Shown piece by piece: positions 54,828 through 63,921 of a DNA stretch of 64,000 nt. The DNA is taken from NCBI RefSeq assembly GCF_000382445.1, contig NZ_KB905472.1, forward strand, positions 1,233,206 to 1,297,205. The letters are read 5' to 3'. Within the stretch, counting starts at the first letter, position 1. Each line of letters starts with the position of its first letter. The notes under the pieces are model-generated. The model worked only from the letters and a program-made list of their open reading frames with translations. It was not told where the DNA came from and did not search any database. The position numbers and the translations under genes are program-made. The DNA is from Phocaeicola massiliensis B84634 = Timone 84634 = DSM 17679 = JCM 13223. GTDB lineage: Bacteria > Bacteroidota > Bacteroidia > Bacteroidales > Bacteroidaceae.

Positions 54828-57524
54828 ATGATTAAAGAAATAAAATACAACGGGTATTCTGCCAACCCATCGGACTATGAGTGCGCCGATGGGGACTTGG
54901 CAACATCGATAGGTGTTATTCCCGAAAACGGTGCACTTAAACCCATATTGCCGCCATCCGAAGTATTACAATTCAAAGGTGGTGATTCGGTTATGTATAT
55001 TCATAAATCGGCTAACTTCAAGCACTATATCATCTTTAACAACAATTCTATCAGTTGGTGGAATGGTTCTGACGCACATCAGCCTGTTTTTCTTCGTTCA
55101 TTTAACGAGGTATATCAGGTAACAGCTATTGGCAATACGCTTCTCATCTTGTCAACTGACGGTATGCATTATTTTCTATGGAAAGGAAATAATGACGGAT
55201 ATTTATATCTTGGTACAAAAATACCTGAATGCCCACTTTCATTTGGGTTGCAGGGTGAAATGGTTCGGACAGATGAATTTTCAATATCATTTGATGCTAT
55301 TAGTGAAGGCAGCATTTGGAATGAATTCTCTGATAACAATAAAACGCGAATTACAGACCAAGTACTTGCCCATATCAATAAATTTATTGCTGAAAGGTCT
55401 ACAAATAAGGGCAAATTCATTTTTCCTTTCTTTGTAAGATACGCCTATCGGCTATACGATGGAACATTGACAATGCACTCGGCTCCGATTCTGATGATTG
55501 CTTCATCAGACCTTGCACCGCAAGTTTTTTGGACACACCTGACGGGAAAGGGAAAGTATACAGATGCGCAACTTCGAATATGTGGAATGATACACGACCT
55601 TGATTGTGCCGTTGTTCTTCAGTCTCGCCTTGATATGCTTAAAAATTGGAAAGATATAGTTCGATCTGTTGATGTGTTTGTTTCAAAACCTATTTATACT
55701 TATGACCAAAACGGAAAATGTACAAGATTTGCACAATCGGAAAACTATAATTCTTATTGTGTATGCAAACATATAAATCAAGCAGCTTCTACCTCCAAAT
55801 TTCCAATTCGTTATCAACATCATACATTCAATAAACTATATGCCTTTACATTTGACCCCAACGGACTGACTTATCCAAGTGGACGTTTGATGATTCCTCG
55901 TAGAAGTATTGATGATGTAAAAGAGGATATTCGTTCAACATCGCAATTCTACCTGCTTGAAAGTCTCCGTATTGAACAACTTTCCACTACACGTACAAAA
56001 CTGGTAATCGAAGAAGATTATCTACAGTCATTGGTAACACGAGAAGTTATGACAGATGATTATGACAGTCATGATAAATTGCTTCCACATTATTCGTTTG
56101 TTTATAATTCAAGACTTAACATCGCAAACATTCAAAAAGAATTATATAACTTGTATAACACAGGAGCGATGATTACATATACCAACGGATATGTTGCTAA
56201 TTTTGATGGAATGTCCCCTACTTATTTTGATGGAACAATGCCTGTTTCTGTATACTTCTATATCAAGCAGGATGGTCGGGACATAGTGGTCAATGGAGAA
56301 TCTTATCAAGCGTCAATATTGGATCCGCCATTGCTGTTTTTGTTCTACCCTAATATAAACGCATACAAAGCAGTTATTGTGACGCATTATGGATTACCAC
56401 AATATTATGAAGTGCCACTTGAACAGCACAAATTCCTTAACGGAGCTTTTTATTTTGCCGGTTGGGAAAATCCTCCGACAGGACTTAGTGATTATCCTAC
56501 AGCAAGTCCCCGTGAACAGCGAATAATTGATTTACCGAACAAAATATACACATCGGAAATCAATAATCCATTTCACTTTCCGGTTCTCGGTATCAATACA
56601 ATAGGTACTGGCACTATTCTTGGTATATCTTCGGCTGTAAAAGCTTTATCAGAGGGACAGTTCGGTCAGTTTCCACTTTATGCTTTTACATCAGAAGGTG
56701 TATGGGCCTTAGAAGTATCAAATACGGGATCATACTCAGCACGGCAACCTGTAACACGGGAGGTTTGTATAAATACGAACAGTATCACACAAATTGATAA
56801 TGCAGTGCTGTTTGCCACCAATAGAGGTATTATGCTGATAAGTGGTTCTACTGTGCAGTGCATATCAGAAAGTTTAAATGCGGAAGATTTGTTTTCTATT
56901 TCTGATTTGCCAAGATCGGATAAACTTCTATCAGTTTATAATGGAAAAGCAAGCGAAAATGAACGAACGGCTCTTGACGATATTGCTATGATTCCGTTTT
57001 TTGATTTTCTTGCCGCTTGCCGGATGATATATGATTATACCAATCAGCATATCATTGTGTATAACCCGGCTGTACGCTATGCTTATGTGTTTTCGTTGAA
57101 GTCAAAGCTTTGGGGAATGATGCTGTCAGACATAGTGAACAATGTCAATTCGTATCCGGAAGCATTAGCAATGGCTGACGGAAACAGACTTGTGGATTTT
57201 TCTACATCATCTGCTGAAAACATAACGGCATTAGTGGTTACCCGCCCTTTCAAAATGGATGAGCCAGATGTGTTCAAGACGATAGATACCATCATTCAAC
57301 GTGGATATTTTAAGTCGGGACATGTAGTACAAGTACTGTACGGTTCGAATGATTTGTTTAATTGGCATACTGTATGGAGCAGTACAGACAAATATATGCG
57401 TGGTTTCAGAGGAACACCGTACAAAGCATTTAGAATTGCACTCATTTGTACACTTGACAAATCCGAAAGCCTGTTAGGATTTAGTGTCCAGTTCAATCCC
57501 CGTATGCTCAACAGACTACGATAA
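54828..57524 (+). CDS. Large prophage protein (898 residues), probable virion component
   Basis: Starts MIKEIKYNGYSANPSDYECA; the next segment GDLATSIGVIPENGALKPIL is a fixed opening in related phage proteins. Strongly beta-rich with repeated aromatic strands (FKHYIIFNNNSISWWNG, TAIGNTLLILSTDGMHYFLW), a propeller-like feel in the first 200 residues, and a C-terminal part ending in a carbohydrate- or receptor-type beta domain (VVQVLYGSNDLFNWHTVWSS). No signal peptide. Size, composition and place at the end of the rightward operon suggest a tail, ring or appendage protein; no definite homology can be claimed. Confidence 0.6.
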   Translation: MIKEIKYNGYSANPSDYECADGDLATSIGVIPENGALKPILPPSEVLQFKGGDSVMYIHKSANFKHYIIFNNNSISWWNGSDAHQPVFLRSFNEVYQVTAIGNTLLILSTDGMHYFLWKGNNDGYLYLGTKIPECPLSFGLQGEMVRTDEFSISFDAISEGSIWNEFSDNNKTRITDQVLAHINKFIAERSTNKGKFIFPFFVRYAYRLYDGTLTMHSAPILMIASSDLAPQVFWTHLTGKGKYTDAQLRICGMIHDLDCAVVLQSRLDMLKNWKDIVRSVDVFVSKPIYTYDQNGKCTRFAQSENYNSYCVCKHINQAASTSKFPIRYQHHTFNKLYAFTFDPNGLTYPSGRLMIPRRSIDDVKEDIRSTSQFYLLESLRIEQLSTTRTKLVIEEDYLQSLVTREVMTDDYDSHDKLLPHYSFVYNSRLNIANIQKELYNLYNTGAMITYTNGYVANFDGMSPTYFDGTMPVSVYFYIKQDGRDIVVNGESYQASILDPPLLFLFYPNINAYKAVIVTHYGLPQYYEVPLEQHKFLNGAFYFAGWENPPTGLSDYPTASPREQRIIDLPNKIYTSEINNPFHFPVLGINTIGTGTILGISSAVKALSEGQFGQFPLYAFTSEGVWALEVSNTGSYSARQPVTREVCINTNSITQIDNAVLFATNRGIMLISGSTVQCISESLNAEDLFSISDLPRSDKLLSVYNGKASENERTALDDIAMIPFFDFLAACRMIYDYTNQHIIVYNPAVRYAYVFSLKSKLWGMMLSDIVNNVNSYPEALAMADGNRLVDFSTSSAENITALVVTRPFKMDEPDVFKTIDTIIQRGYFKSGHVVQVLYGSNDLFNWHTVWSSTDKYMRGFRGTPYKAFRIALICTLDKSESLLGFSVQFNPRMLNRLR

Positions 57525-57577
57525 ATGAAACATATAGGTCAGTTATTTTTAAGGTTATCAGATTGTTTATAAGGAGA

Positions 57578-57610
57578 AAGAGCCGGTATGCGTGATGCAC
57601 CCCGGCTCTT
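57578..57610. terminator. Bidirectional terminator between convergent operons
   Basis: AAGAGCCGG with CCGGCTCTT around a loop, flanked by A/G- and T-rich sequence. It lies between the stop of the 898-residue gene and the stop of the leftward block. Confidence 0.8.
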
Positions 57611-57618
57611 GTCTATTC

Positions 57619-58161
57619 TTAAAACGGTTTTAGTTTTCGTCTTATCTTGCCTTTTCGTGAAACAAGGGAAGTCTGTATCTTGATTCGGATATTTCGGGCT
57701 TTATCTTCCCAGTTGGCTTGGCTGCCTGGATTTGTTATGCTCATCCAGTCGGCAAGGACCTTGCAGACCATATATTCGTGTATCAGATGTTTCAGCAACT
57801 TCACGGTAGACAATGAAAATTCCACAGGCAAAACAAGGGTTATGAGGTATTCTTCCGGCACGGTCATAACATTATCAAGGGGTTCCTGCTTATCGGAAAT
57901 TTCTTCTTTCGTATAAGGAAACAACATTTCCACGCATTCAGAATGCACGAGGTTAAGTATTCTCGTAACTCTGTCCACATTACCGTCCTGACCGATGTCG
58001 AATACTTGATGTCTGGCGTGTTCATCTTCCGCTTGCATAATGTCGCCCTCCACAAAAGAATAATTCTCCGCATCGTAAAGCAGTTCTTCCCTTTTAAATA
58101 CAAGTGTTACCGCTTTTGTTTTAGACTGGCTGTTTTGACAATATACCATAGGCTTGAACAT
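57619..58161 (-). CDS. Prophage protein (180 residues), third of three apparently related proteins
   Basis: From the ATG at 58161. It ends ADWMSITNPGSQANWEDKAR then KIRRKLKPF. This 'W-x-x-[FI]-T-[NS]' block, followed by a helix and a basic tail, is shared with the two genes upstream. Predicted alpha/beta, soluble. Unknown function; probably a structural or assembly protein. Confidence 0.6.
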   Translation of the reverse strand: MFKPMVYCQNSQSKTKAVTLVFKREELLYDAENYSFVEGDIMQAEDEHARHQVFDIGQDGNVDRVTRILNLVHSECVEMLFPYTKEEISDKQEPLDNVMTVPEEYLITLVLPVEFSLSTVKLLKHLIHEYMVCKVLADWMSITNPGSQANWEDKARNIRIKIQTSLVSRKGKIRRKLKPF

Positions 58162-58164
58162 CAA

Positions 58165-58677
58165 TTAATCATAAGTCGGTCTTTCCGGACGGCTGCGTTT
58201 GTAGAGTGCACGCTTCACGTTTTCAAGACTCACCCCGGAGTGTTGTATATACGCATTGGCATCTTCCGGACTGGTTATGGCAAACCACTCTCCAAGTGCC
58301 ATATCTACAAGATATGAATGTATGCCATTTCCCAGTGCGTCCGCCGAAGCGTTGTTATAGTTAGACGGAAGCAAAAACTCCAATGAAAGTTTACCGTTAT
58401 TATCTATCTCTTCATCCATCAGGTTATCGCTTGTTGTATTATCCTCATTGAGATACTCTCCAAGCAGACTTTTTAAAGAGGAAAAGGCATTGGCCAACGA
58501 ACGACGTATCTGATAGCTGTTTTCATCGTCATCACTTGCTTGCATATTGGATGCGACTTGATAGCTCTTGCCGGCCGCTTCTCGTGCCTGTCCCGTCAAA
58601 TACGCTTTGTTCTGAATATCATAGACAAGTTCTTTGACCTGTTGTGTCACGGTTAATGTTTTCTTATTTTCTGCCAT
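58165..58677 (-). CDS. Prophage protein (170 residues), second of three apparently related proteins
   Basis: N-terminal helix-rich region with coiled-coil features, then LEFLLPSNYNNASADALGNG, GEWFAITSPEDANAYIQHSG and the tail KRSRPERPTYD. The last block closely parallels AKWYTFTNKEEAAGYATEAA ... KRKPMRPTYE in the next gene. Stop lies three bases from the following ATG. Confidence 0.65.
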   Translation of the reverse strand: MAENKKTLTVTQQVKELVYDIQNKAYLTGQAREAAGKSYQVASNMQASDDDENSYQIRRSLANAFSSLKSLLGEYLNEDNTTSDNLMDEEIDNNGKLSLEFLLPSNYNNASADALGNGIHSYLVDMALGEWFAITSPEDANAYIQHSGVSLENVKRALYKRSRPERPTYD

Positions 58678-58695
58678 AATATTTTGAATTAATGA

Positions 58696-59145
58696 TTATT
58701 CGTATGTCGGGCGCATGGGCTTTCTTTTGAAAAATGCCTTACGCATTATATCCTCCATATAGGTAGCAGCTTCCGTTGCATATCCGGCAGCTTCTTCCTT
58801 ATTGGTAAACGTGTACCACTTTGCAGTGACATTCATCACGAAGAATGAAAACAAGCTACGCTGCATACTTTCTTTTAGAGCTTCATCGAATGAATTCGAC
58901 AGCCCCAACGAAAGCCTGTATTCACTGTCAGCTTCCGTTTCGTCAAGAAGCATTTTCTTTAAACTGTTGCATATGGTATTCTTACTCTCGCACCAAAAAC
59001 GTTCAAGCATGCTTTTATCCTCATCCGTCGTAAATATACGATCGTAGGCAAGCTCATCATCCATTTTCGCACCGGTGTACGATGTGGTCTTTGCTACCTC
59101 TTCATATACTTTTTCCTTATTGACCGTTAATATAATATCTATCAT
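58696..59145 (-). CDS. Prophage protein (149 residues), first of three apparently related proteins
   Basis: Mostly helical: YRLSLGLSNSFDEALKESMQ and SLFSFFVMNVTAKWYTFT, ending RPTYE. It shares length, C-terminal block and tail with the next gene. Two bases separate its start from the DUF6808-like stop. Confidence 0.65.
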   Translation of the reverse strand: MIDIILTVNKEKVYEEVAKTTSYTGAKMDDELAYDRIFTTDEDKSMLERFWCESKNTICNSLKKMLLDETEADSEYRLSLGLSNSFDEALKESMQRSLFSFFVMNVTAKWYTFTNKEEAAGYATEAATYMEDIMRKAFFKRKPMRPTYE

Positions 59146-59147
59146 AA

Positions 59148-59696
59148 TCAGAAATCAAACAAATTGTACGATAAACCTACACTAAGACATGGAGAAAATT
59201 GCGGCGTTTCTCTCAATGTTATTCCATATCCTACCTGCAGACTGATACTGAACTTTTTCTTCTTGGGTTTGGGATAATTACCTGTTACGGTCATTATATC
59301 ACGCCCGGCAAAAAGTATCAGGCTGTCAAGTTGTGGATGAAAGCCACTTACATAAGCCCGATATGTGTCTGTTTCATACATCTTCTGCGTAATGGGGATT
59401 TCAACCTCAACACTGTCTTTGTCTTTATTTGGAGGTTTAGTCGTATCTGCTACGTCCGGAGTCTGTTTCGTACTATCCGGTTTTGCAGTAGGAAGAACCT
59501 GCGTGATGTATTTAATAACGGTACTATCCTTGGGTACAGGCTTGTAATAGGGTATGGTATCGAAAACAGTTATTCTTGTGGTATCATTTATAGGTAACTT
59601 TTTATTCGATATGCAAAAACGCACATTAAAAAACAGTGATGTGAAAAATAATACCACAAACAATATTGCTACAATATCTTTAAACCATTTTACCAT
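59148..59696 (-). CDS. DUF6808-like membrane-anchored prophage protein
   Basis: 182 residues. One N-terminal helix (IVAILFVVLFFTSLFFNVRF), a proline/threonine-rich linker (TAKPDSTKQTPDVADTTKPP) and a beta-rich end (KFSISLQVGYGITL, SVGLSYNLFDF) that looks like the last strands of an outer-membrane barrel. It may link inner and outer membranes during lysis. Overlaps the amidase gene by 17 bases. Confidence 0.65.
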   Translation of the reverse strand: MVKWFKDIVAILFVVLFFTSLFFNVRFCISNKKLPINDTTRITVFDTIPYYKPVPKDSTVIKYITQVLPTAKPDSTKQTPDVADTTKPPNKDKDSVEVEIPITQKMYETDTYRAYVSGFHPQLDSLILFAGRDIMTVTGNYPKPKKKKFSISLQVGYGITLRETPQFSPCLSVGLSYNLFDF

Positions 59697-60285
59697 ACTT
59701 CTGAATATATCTGGTTATTGCCTCTACATGGGTTTTGACAATAGCTTGTTTGCCTTCTTCGGAACAAAGGTACAGGACATCATCCTTGTTATCCTGAAAA
59801 AAGTTTTCCGTAAGTACAGCCGGGCATTTTGTCTTGCTCAAAATATAGAAGTTTTCTTCCCAGTCAGGATCGTCGTCAGAATTATCTTTGCGTATTCTTT
59901 GACTGATAAAGTTTTTTTCAGCTTCTTCATACAAGAAAGTTGCCAGTTTATCAGCCTTTGTCTTGCCTTTCGATGTATAAGCGCTCCATCCTCTTGCGTT
60001 CATCCATTCTGCACCGTTTCCGGCAGCATTGCAGTGGATAGAAACAAGAACTACATTGGCCGTTCCATATCGTCCGCAAACTTCGTTTACACGCCTTGCA
60101 CGTTCTGATAGTGGAACATCTACTGTTTCCCGAACAATGCGTTCGGCATCATAACCTCTTGCGGAAAGTTCATGTGCTATTCTATCTGCAATTTCACGTG
60201 CATAAGCATATTCACGCAACGAACCGTCAGGACTACGTTTTCCGGGAGTGTTTTCACCATGCCCGTTATCAATCAATATCTTCAT
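59680..60285 (-). CDS. N-acetylmuramoyl-L-alanine amidase (endolysin)
   Basis: 201 residues of the Amidase_3 family. Zinc ligands are in DNGHGENTPGK, LREYAYAREIA and VSIHCNA, and the catalytic glutamate in VLTENFF. There is no signal peptide, so it needs a holin to reach the murein. Lies next to holin- and spanin-like genes. Confidence 0.92.
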   Translation of the reverse strand: MKILIDNGHGENTPGKRSPDGSLREYAYAREIADRIAHELSARGYDAERIVRETVDVPLSERARRVNEVCGRYGTANVVLVSIHCNAAGNGAEWMNARGWSAYTSKGKTKADKLATFLYEEAEKNFISQRIRKDNSDDDPDWEENFYILSKTKCPAVLTENFFQDNKDDVLYLCSEEGKQAIVKTHVEAITRYIQKYGKMV

Positions 60286-60302
60286 ACTTATAATTTATTT
60301 GG

Positions 60303-60662
60303 TTAATATTCGCTTGGTGGGACGCGGTCAGCACAACCATGTTTATTGCATTTCCGGAATTCCAGTGCTTGATTCTGAACGGCAAGCTCGCTGTTCTTTT
60401 CGCTTAGCTCGCGGATAGCATCACGATACTTGGTTATCTCGGCGTAAAGGTGGTCAATTTTGGCGTCCAGTTCGACAACTCGCTTTTCCTTCTTCTCGTA
60501 CAATTCTTTCCATTCAGCTGCATAAGCTGTGATGTTATCTGCTTCGGTTTTTTCAGCCTCGGCATCTGCCTGTTTCTTTTTGCTTCTAAGCAATAGCAAG
60601 GGCAATATAACTAATGTGATGAGCGAACCGACAACTTGGATAATCGTGCTTAGTTGTTCCAT
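60303..60662 (-). CDS. Spanin/holin-like protein with coiled coil
   Basis: 119 residues: a membrane helix (IIQVVGSLITLVILPLLLLR) then a long coiled coil (KRVVELDAKIDHLYAEITKY). This is the layout of Rz-like spanins and some phage accessory lysis proteins. Overlaps the next gene upstream by 13 bases. Confidence 0.7.
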   Translation of the reverse strand: MEQLSTIIQVVGSLITLVILPLLLLRSKKKQADAEAEKTEADNITAYAAEWKELYEKKEKRVVELDAKIDHLYAEITKYRDAIRELSEKNSELAVQNQALEFRKCNKHGCADRVPPSEY

Positions 60663-60895
60663 ATTAAAGTTCCTCCTATTAGTTGTCCTATCATTGCTCC
60701 GGCTACTGTAAGACCAAAGTCAATCCAATCCCATCTACCGCCATACACCTTGTCTTTATATTCCAAAGCACCTGCTGTCAAAACTCCGGCATACATTGCG
60801 GTAAACCAACCAAATGCAAAAATGCCGATAATCAGTCCTCCTACGAGGTGTTTCCACCTGTTACTCATTCCGAGCCATTCAATCAACTTTTTCAT
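60650..60895 (-). CDS. Holin-like small membrane protein
   Basis: 81 residues with two or three hydrophobic segments (LVGGLIIGIFAFGWFTAMYA, FGLTVAGAMIGQLIGGTLIW). It stands next to the amidase and spanin-like genes, which fits a holin. Confidence 0.65.
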   Translation of the reverse strand: MKKLIEWLGMSNRWKHLVGGLIIGIFAFGWFTAMYAGVLTAGALEYKDKVYGGRWDWIDFGLTVAGAMIGQLIGGTLIWNN

Positions 60896-61249
60896 CGTTA
60901 TTACTTTTTAAATTAAATACCGTCCAATCCACTTCATCCTTTTCTTTCCACCCTTCCTGAACAGTCTTTATCACATAGGCGCACGCTGCTTGGGAGAACG
61001 CAATAAAATCATCTGCATTCTCGAAAGTATGATAGATGGGCGTACCATCTTCCTGTTCATTGATTTTTAGAATAAGCGGATAAGGAATCTTTTCACTACG
61101 TTCTATAGCGGAAAAGTTTAATTGGTTTTCGGGTGAAAGATATACCGCTTTCCCGTTCCAGACAAAGCCGTTTATAATCTTTTCCTCCGTAGCCGTGTTT
61201 ATAGCGGACACAACAAGTTCCTTGACTTCGGAAAGTGTGGGTTTATGGT
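60879..61249 (-). pseudogene. Prophage gene interrupted by IS66 (C-terminal part)
   Basis: The frame is open from the IS end at 61250 down to 60879. It starts mid-protein (HKPTLSEVKELVVSAINTA) and continues INGFVWNGKAVYLSPENQLN, EQEDGTPIYHTFENADDF to KSNNDEKVD. A GTG at 61211 is the only internal start. The sequence has the look of a DUF4376-type tail-fibre-associated protein. The N-terminal part must lie beyond the IS. Confidence 0.7.
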
Positions 61250-61277
61250 GTAACCATTCTATTTTCCGCTACGACAA

Positions 61278-61306
61278 TTTTATCGGCTGTTTTTCAGCCG
61301 ATAAAA
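61278..61306. repeat. Perfect hairpin near the left end of IS66
   Basis: TTTTATCGGCTG and CAGCCGATAAAA form a perfect 12-bp stem with loop TTTTT, 28 bases inside the IS end. It could reduce read-through from or into the transposase operon. Confidence 0.8.
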
Positions 61307-61336
61307 TAAAAATGTCCGTAAGAAAATAGTTTAGTT

Positions 61337-63118
61337 TTAACATTCCGATTTATAAAAACATGGCAGAAGAGCCTTCTTGTCGCAGTCCTTACCATGAAGA
61401 ATACATTCAAACAAGTGCTTCAGGTAATCCTGAGGATCTATATCGTTCAACTTACAGCTTTCTATCAGGGAGAAGATGAATGCCGAGTTTTCTGCGGCTG
61501 CCTCACTTCCTATATTCATACAGTTCTTGAGCAGCAGCTTTACAGGTTTCATTCTTTGCTCACAGAGATTGTTGGATATTTCCGCTGAACCGTCCTTGAG
61601 GATATTTCTCAAGGATTTCCACTGGTTTATCGTGTAGTTCGCAGCCTTTCTTATCAGTTCGTTAGCCATGATCTTCGCATCCTGCATCATCATGACCACC
61701 TTATGATGTATACGTTCAAGAACAGGTCCCGTAAGTTTAAGTCTTTTTTCCTTTATCTTCTCACTGCTGAGTTTCATTGTGCGGAACAGGTCTTCATTCC
61801 TGAATAAATCACCGATAGAATCTATTATGTCCATCGCCGTCCTGTCTGATGGCAAAGCATCAACCCACAACCTCCTGCAGTGCGTCCAGCATCCTATATG
61901 AAGCACCTTTGAGCCTTCTCCGTCATACATTCTGTAAACCGTATATCCGTCTGTAGATATAGATCCCATAAAATGATCAAGGAAGGTCTTTGCCACATCA
62001 GATGCTCTGCTGCCGTTATTGTAATGATAATAAACCAACTTGACATGCTTTGCAAAGAAAGCCCATAAGTACTTTCTCCTGTAAGCCTTACCTTCCGGTG
62101 TTTCAACTCCAACGAGTTCGGTAGTCTCATCAACCATAAGGTATTTTGCCTGTTGTACAAACTTCTTGAAGACATCTTCCATAAACTCCCTAAGCCTGGA
62201 GATTCCGTTGTGGATATAGCTGTTCAGCGTGGTATTGCTTATATGGATGCCTTCTCTTGCAAGCAGTCTTATCTGTCTGTTCTCAGGCATGCTGAAGTCA
62301 TATTTCAGACAAAGCAGACGGGCAAGCAGTTCAGGAGAGAAGATTCCTCCAAGGTTTTTCAAGGGATGCTCCATCGTGTTAGTGAAAGTGCCGTCTGCAA
62401 GCTTTACCCTTGCCACCTTGTACACATGTTCCACGTTATGGGCACGCACATGTTCTATAAACCTGTATTCCCACACATCAGCCATTCCGTTGCGGTTCAT
62501 AAGCCTTGCACCATCCGGGAGTTGGTAATAGTCTTCTATTTCATGTACCACTACCTTGTCCACCTTCAGCCTGGTCTTTTCCGCACGTGGTGCGGTTTCC
62601 TTTCTTCTTGAAGGCTTGCTGTTCTGTGCTGTTGCGTTATCGGAAGAGGTATTGCCACCAGCTTCGTTACCATTGGCCTTATTATCATCATCACCTTTCT
62701 TGTCAGAACCGTCATATTCGGACTTCTCCATTGCAGACTTGTCAATGTTACGGTTGTTCAGCAGCCTTCTTTGCTCAGATGTACGGCCGAAACGGTGTTT
62801 CCTGCTGTCTTCAAGCTGAAGTCTGAGATTGGATATCTCGTTTGCAAGCATCATGTTCACCTCGTCTTTTGCTTCAAGCTGCTTCCTCATAAGTTCCATT
62901 TCTTTCCTGTAATGTTCAACCGTGGTTGATTGCTTTTCGAGGGATTCTTTGAGGTCATTGATTGTATCAATCAGAGTTTTTGAGTTCTCCTTGTTGGATT
63001 TTTCAATAGACTCAAGCCTCGCAATCAGTTCTTTATTCTGTTTGCGAAGCCCTGCTTTTTCCTCATTCGCCAGACCCAGCTGGCAGCAAAGTAACTCGTA
63101 TGCTCTTTCATCAATCAT
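61337..63118 (-). CDS. tnpC: IS66 transposase TnpC
   Basis: 593 residues. N-terminal leucine-zipper coiled coil, then the LEDSRKHRFGRTSEQR helix and a low-complexity Asp/Asn/Ala linker (GSDKKGDDDNKANGNEAGGN), longer than in many relatives. The DDE core follows: KYLMVDETTELVG (first D), ISTDGYTVYRMYDGE (second D) and NNLCEQRMKPVKL (E), with the IS66 cysteine HIGCWTHCRRLWV. It carries out transposition. Full length, no frameshift seen. Confidence 0.95.
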   Translation of the reverse strand: MIDERAYELLCCQLGLANEEKAGLRKQNKELIARLESIEKSNKENSKTLIDTINDLKESLEKQSTTVEHYRKEMELMRKQLEAKDEVNMMLANEISNLRLQLEDSRKHRFGRTSEQRRLLNNRNIDKSAMEKSEYDGSDKKGDDDNKANGNEAGGNTSSDNATAQNSKPSRRKETAPRAEKTRLKVDKVVVHEIEDYYQLPDGARLMNRNGMADVWEYRFIEHVRAHNVEHVYKVARVKLADGTFTNTMEHPLKNLGGIFSPELLARLLCLKYDFSMPENRQIRLLAREGIHISNTTLNSYIHNGISRLREFMEDVFKKFVQQAKYLMVDETTELVGVETPEGKAYRRKYLWAFFAKHVKLVYYHYNNGSRASDVAKTFLDHFMGSISTDGYTVYRMYDGEGSKVLHIGCWTHCRRLWVDALPSDRTAMDIIDSIGDLFRNEDLFRTMKLSSEKIKEKRLKLTGPVLERIHHKVVMMMQDAKIMANELIRKAANYTINQWKSLRNILKDGSAEISNNLCEQRMKPVKLLLKNCMNIGSEAAAENSAFIFSLIESCKLNDIDPQDYLKHLFECILHGKDCDKKALLPCFYKSEC

Positions 63119-63206
63119 GATATAAAGGTACGAAAAATCAGGCAGTTACGCAAACTTTTTATCGATTATTTTTGTATTATTCCATTGTAAATCAACGCCT
63201 TATTAT

Positions 63207-63551
63207 TCATTCTTTAGGAGTTACATACATTCTGTCGACTACGATACTTTCCGTCAGGTAAGCCATGTCAGACCACTGTATCCGGTAGCATTTTGACACC
63301 TCGTCAAACACAGGTTTCTTGAACTTTCCAATGACAGGACGTTTCTCGTAAAGCACATAAAAACCGCGTTCGTAATGAAGTATCTTGACGACCTTCCGGT
63401 TACGGGACATGAACATATATACATTGGACGCATCACTAGGGTCAAGTGACATCTCTTGCCTTATACTTTCACACAAACGGAAGATGCCTTTCCGTAAATC
63501 CACATTACCGTTGAACAGGTAATAGTTCAGGTTAGCACTCAGTCCAAGCAT
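63207..63551 (-). CDS. tnpB: IS66 accessory protein TnpB
   Basis: 114 residues. YLFNGNVDLRKGIFRLCESI and DPSDASNVYMFMSRNRKVVK are the IS66 Orf2 (TnpB) signature; VKILHYERGFYVLYEKR completes it. Needed for efficient transposition; its start lies one base from tnpA's stop. Confidence 0.93.
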   Translation of the reverse strand: MLGLSANLNYYLFNGNVDLRKGIFRLCESIRQEMSLDPSDASNVYMFMSRNRKVVKILHYERGFYVLYEKRPVIGKFKKPVFDEVSKCYRIQWSDMAYLTESIVVDRMYVTPKE

Positions 63552-63552
63552 A

Positions 63553-63921
63553 TCATCCTATCATTTTATTAAGCAACAGACTCAGATCAAGAACGCTGGT
63601 GTTTCTCAGAAACAATGTCGCTCCAGATGTCAATTGCAGTTTCACCCACTTAATAGGAGGTTCGCCTTCCGGTTGTTTCACTTCCATCTTAACAGTTGGA
63701 CTGTTGCAAGGTTTACCGGTTATCTGGACTTTAGCAACCTTGGGCTGATCAACCTGAACTGTCTTGCCTAACTTCTCGCTCCAAAGCTGATGACGTTGCC
63801 AGTTCATGAACTTGTCGTAGTTTACTCCATAATCCGCACAGAACTCGCGAAGATCCTTGGTCTCGCTGCATAACTGGTAGAGGTCATATACCTCCTGATA
63901 GTTTACTTTTTCTTTCGCCAT
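63553..63921 (-). CDS. tnpA: IS66 accessory protein TnpA-like
   Basis: 122 residues from the ATG at 63921. N-terminal helix-turn-helix-like part (YQEVYDLYQLCSETKDLREF, NYDKFMNWQRHQLW) and a beta-rich end (WVKLQLTSGATLFLRNTSVL), as in Bacteroides IS66 orf1 proteins. First gene of the IS; an upstream in-frame ATG (63951) is less likely. Confidence 0.85.
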   Translation of the reverse strand: MAKEKVNYQEVYDLYQLCSETKDLREFCADYGVNYDKFMNWQRHQLWSEKLGKTVQVDQPKVAKVQITGKPCNSPTVKMEVKQPEGEPPIKWVKLQLTSGATLFLRNTSVLDLSLLLNKMIG

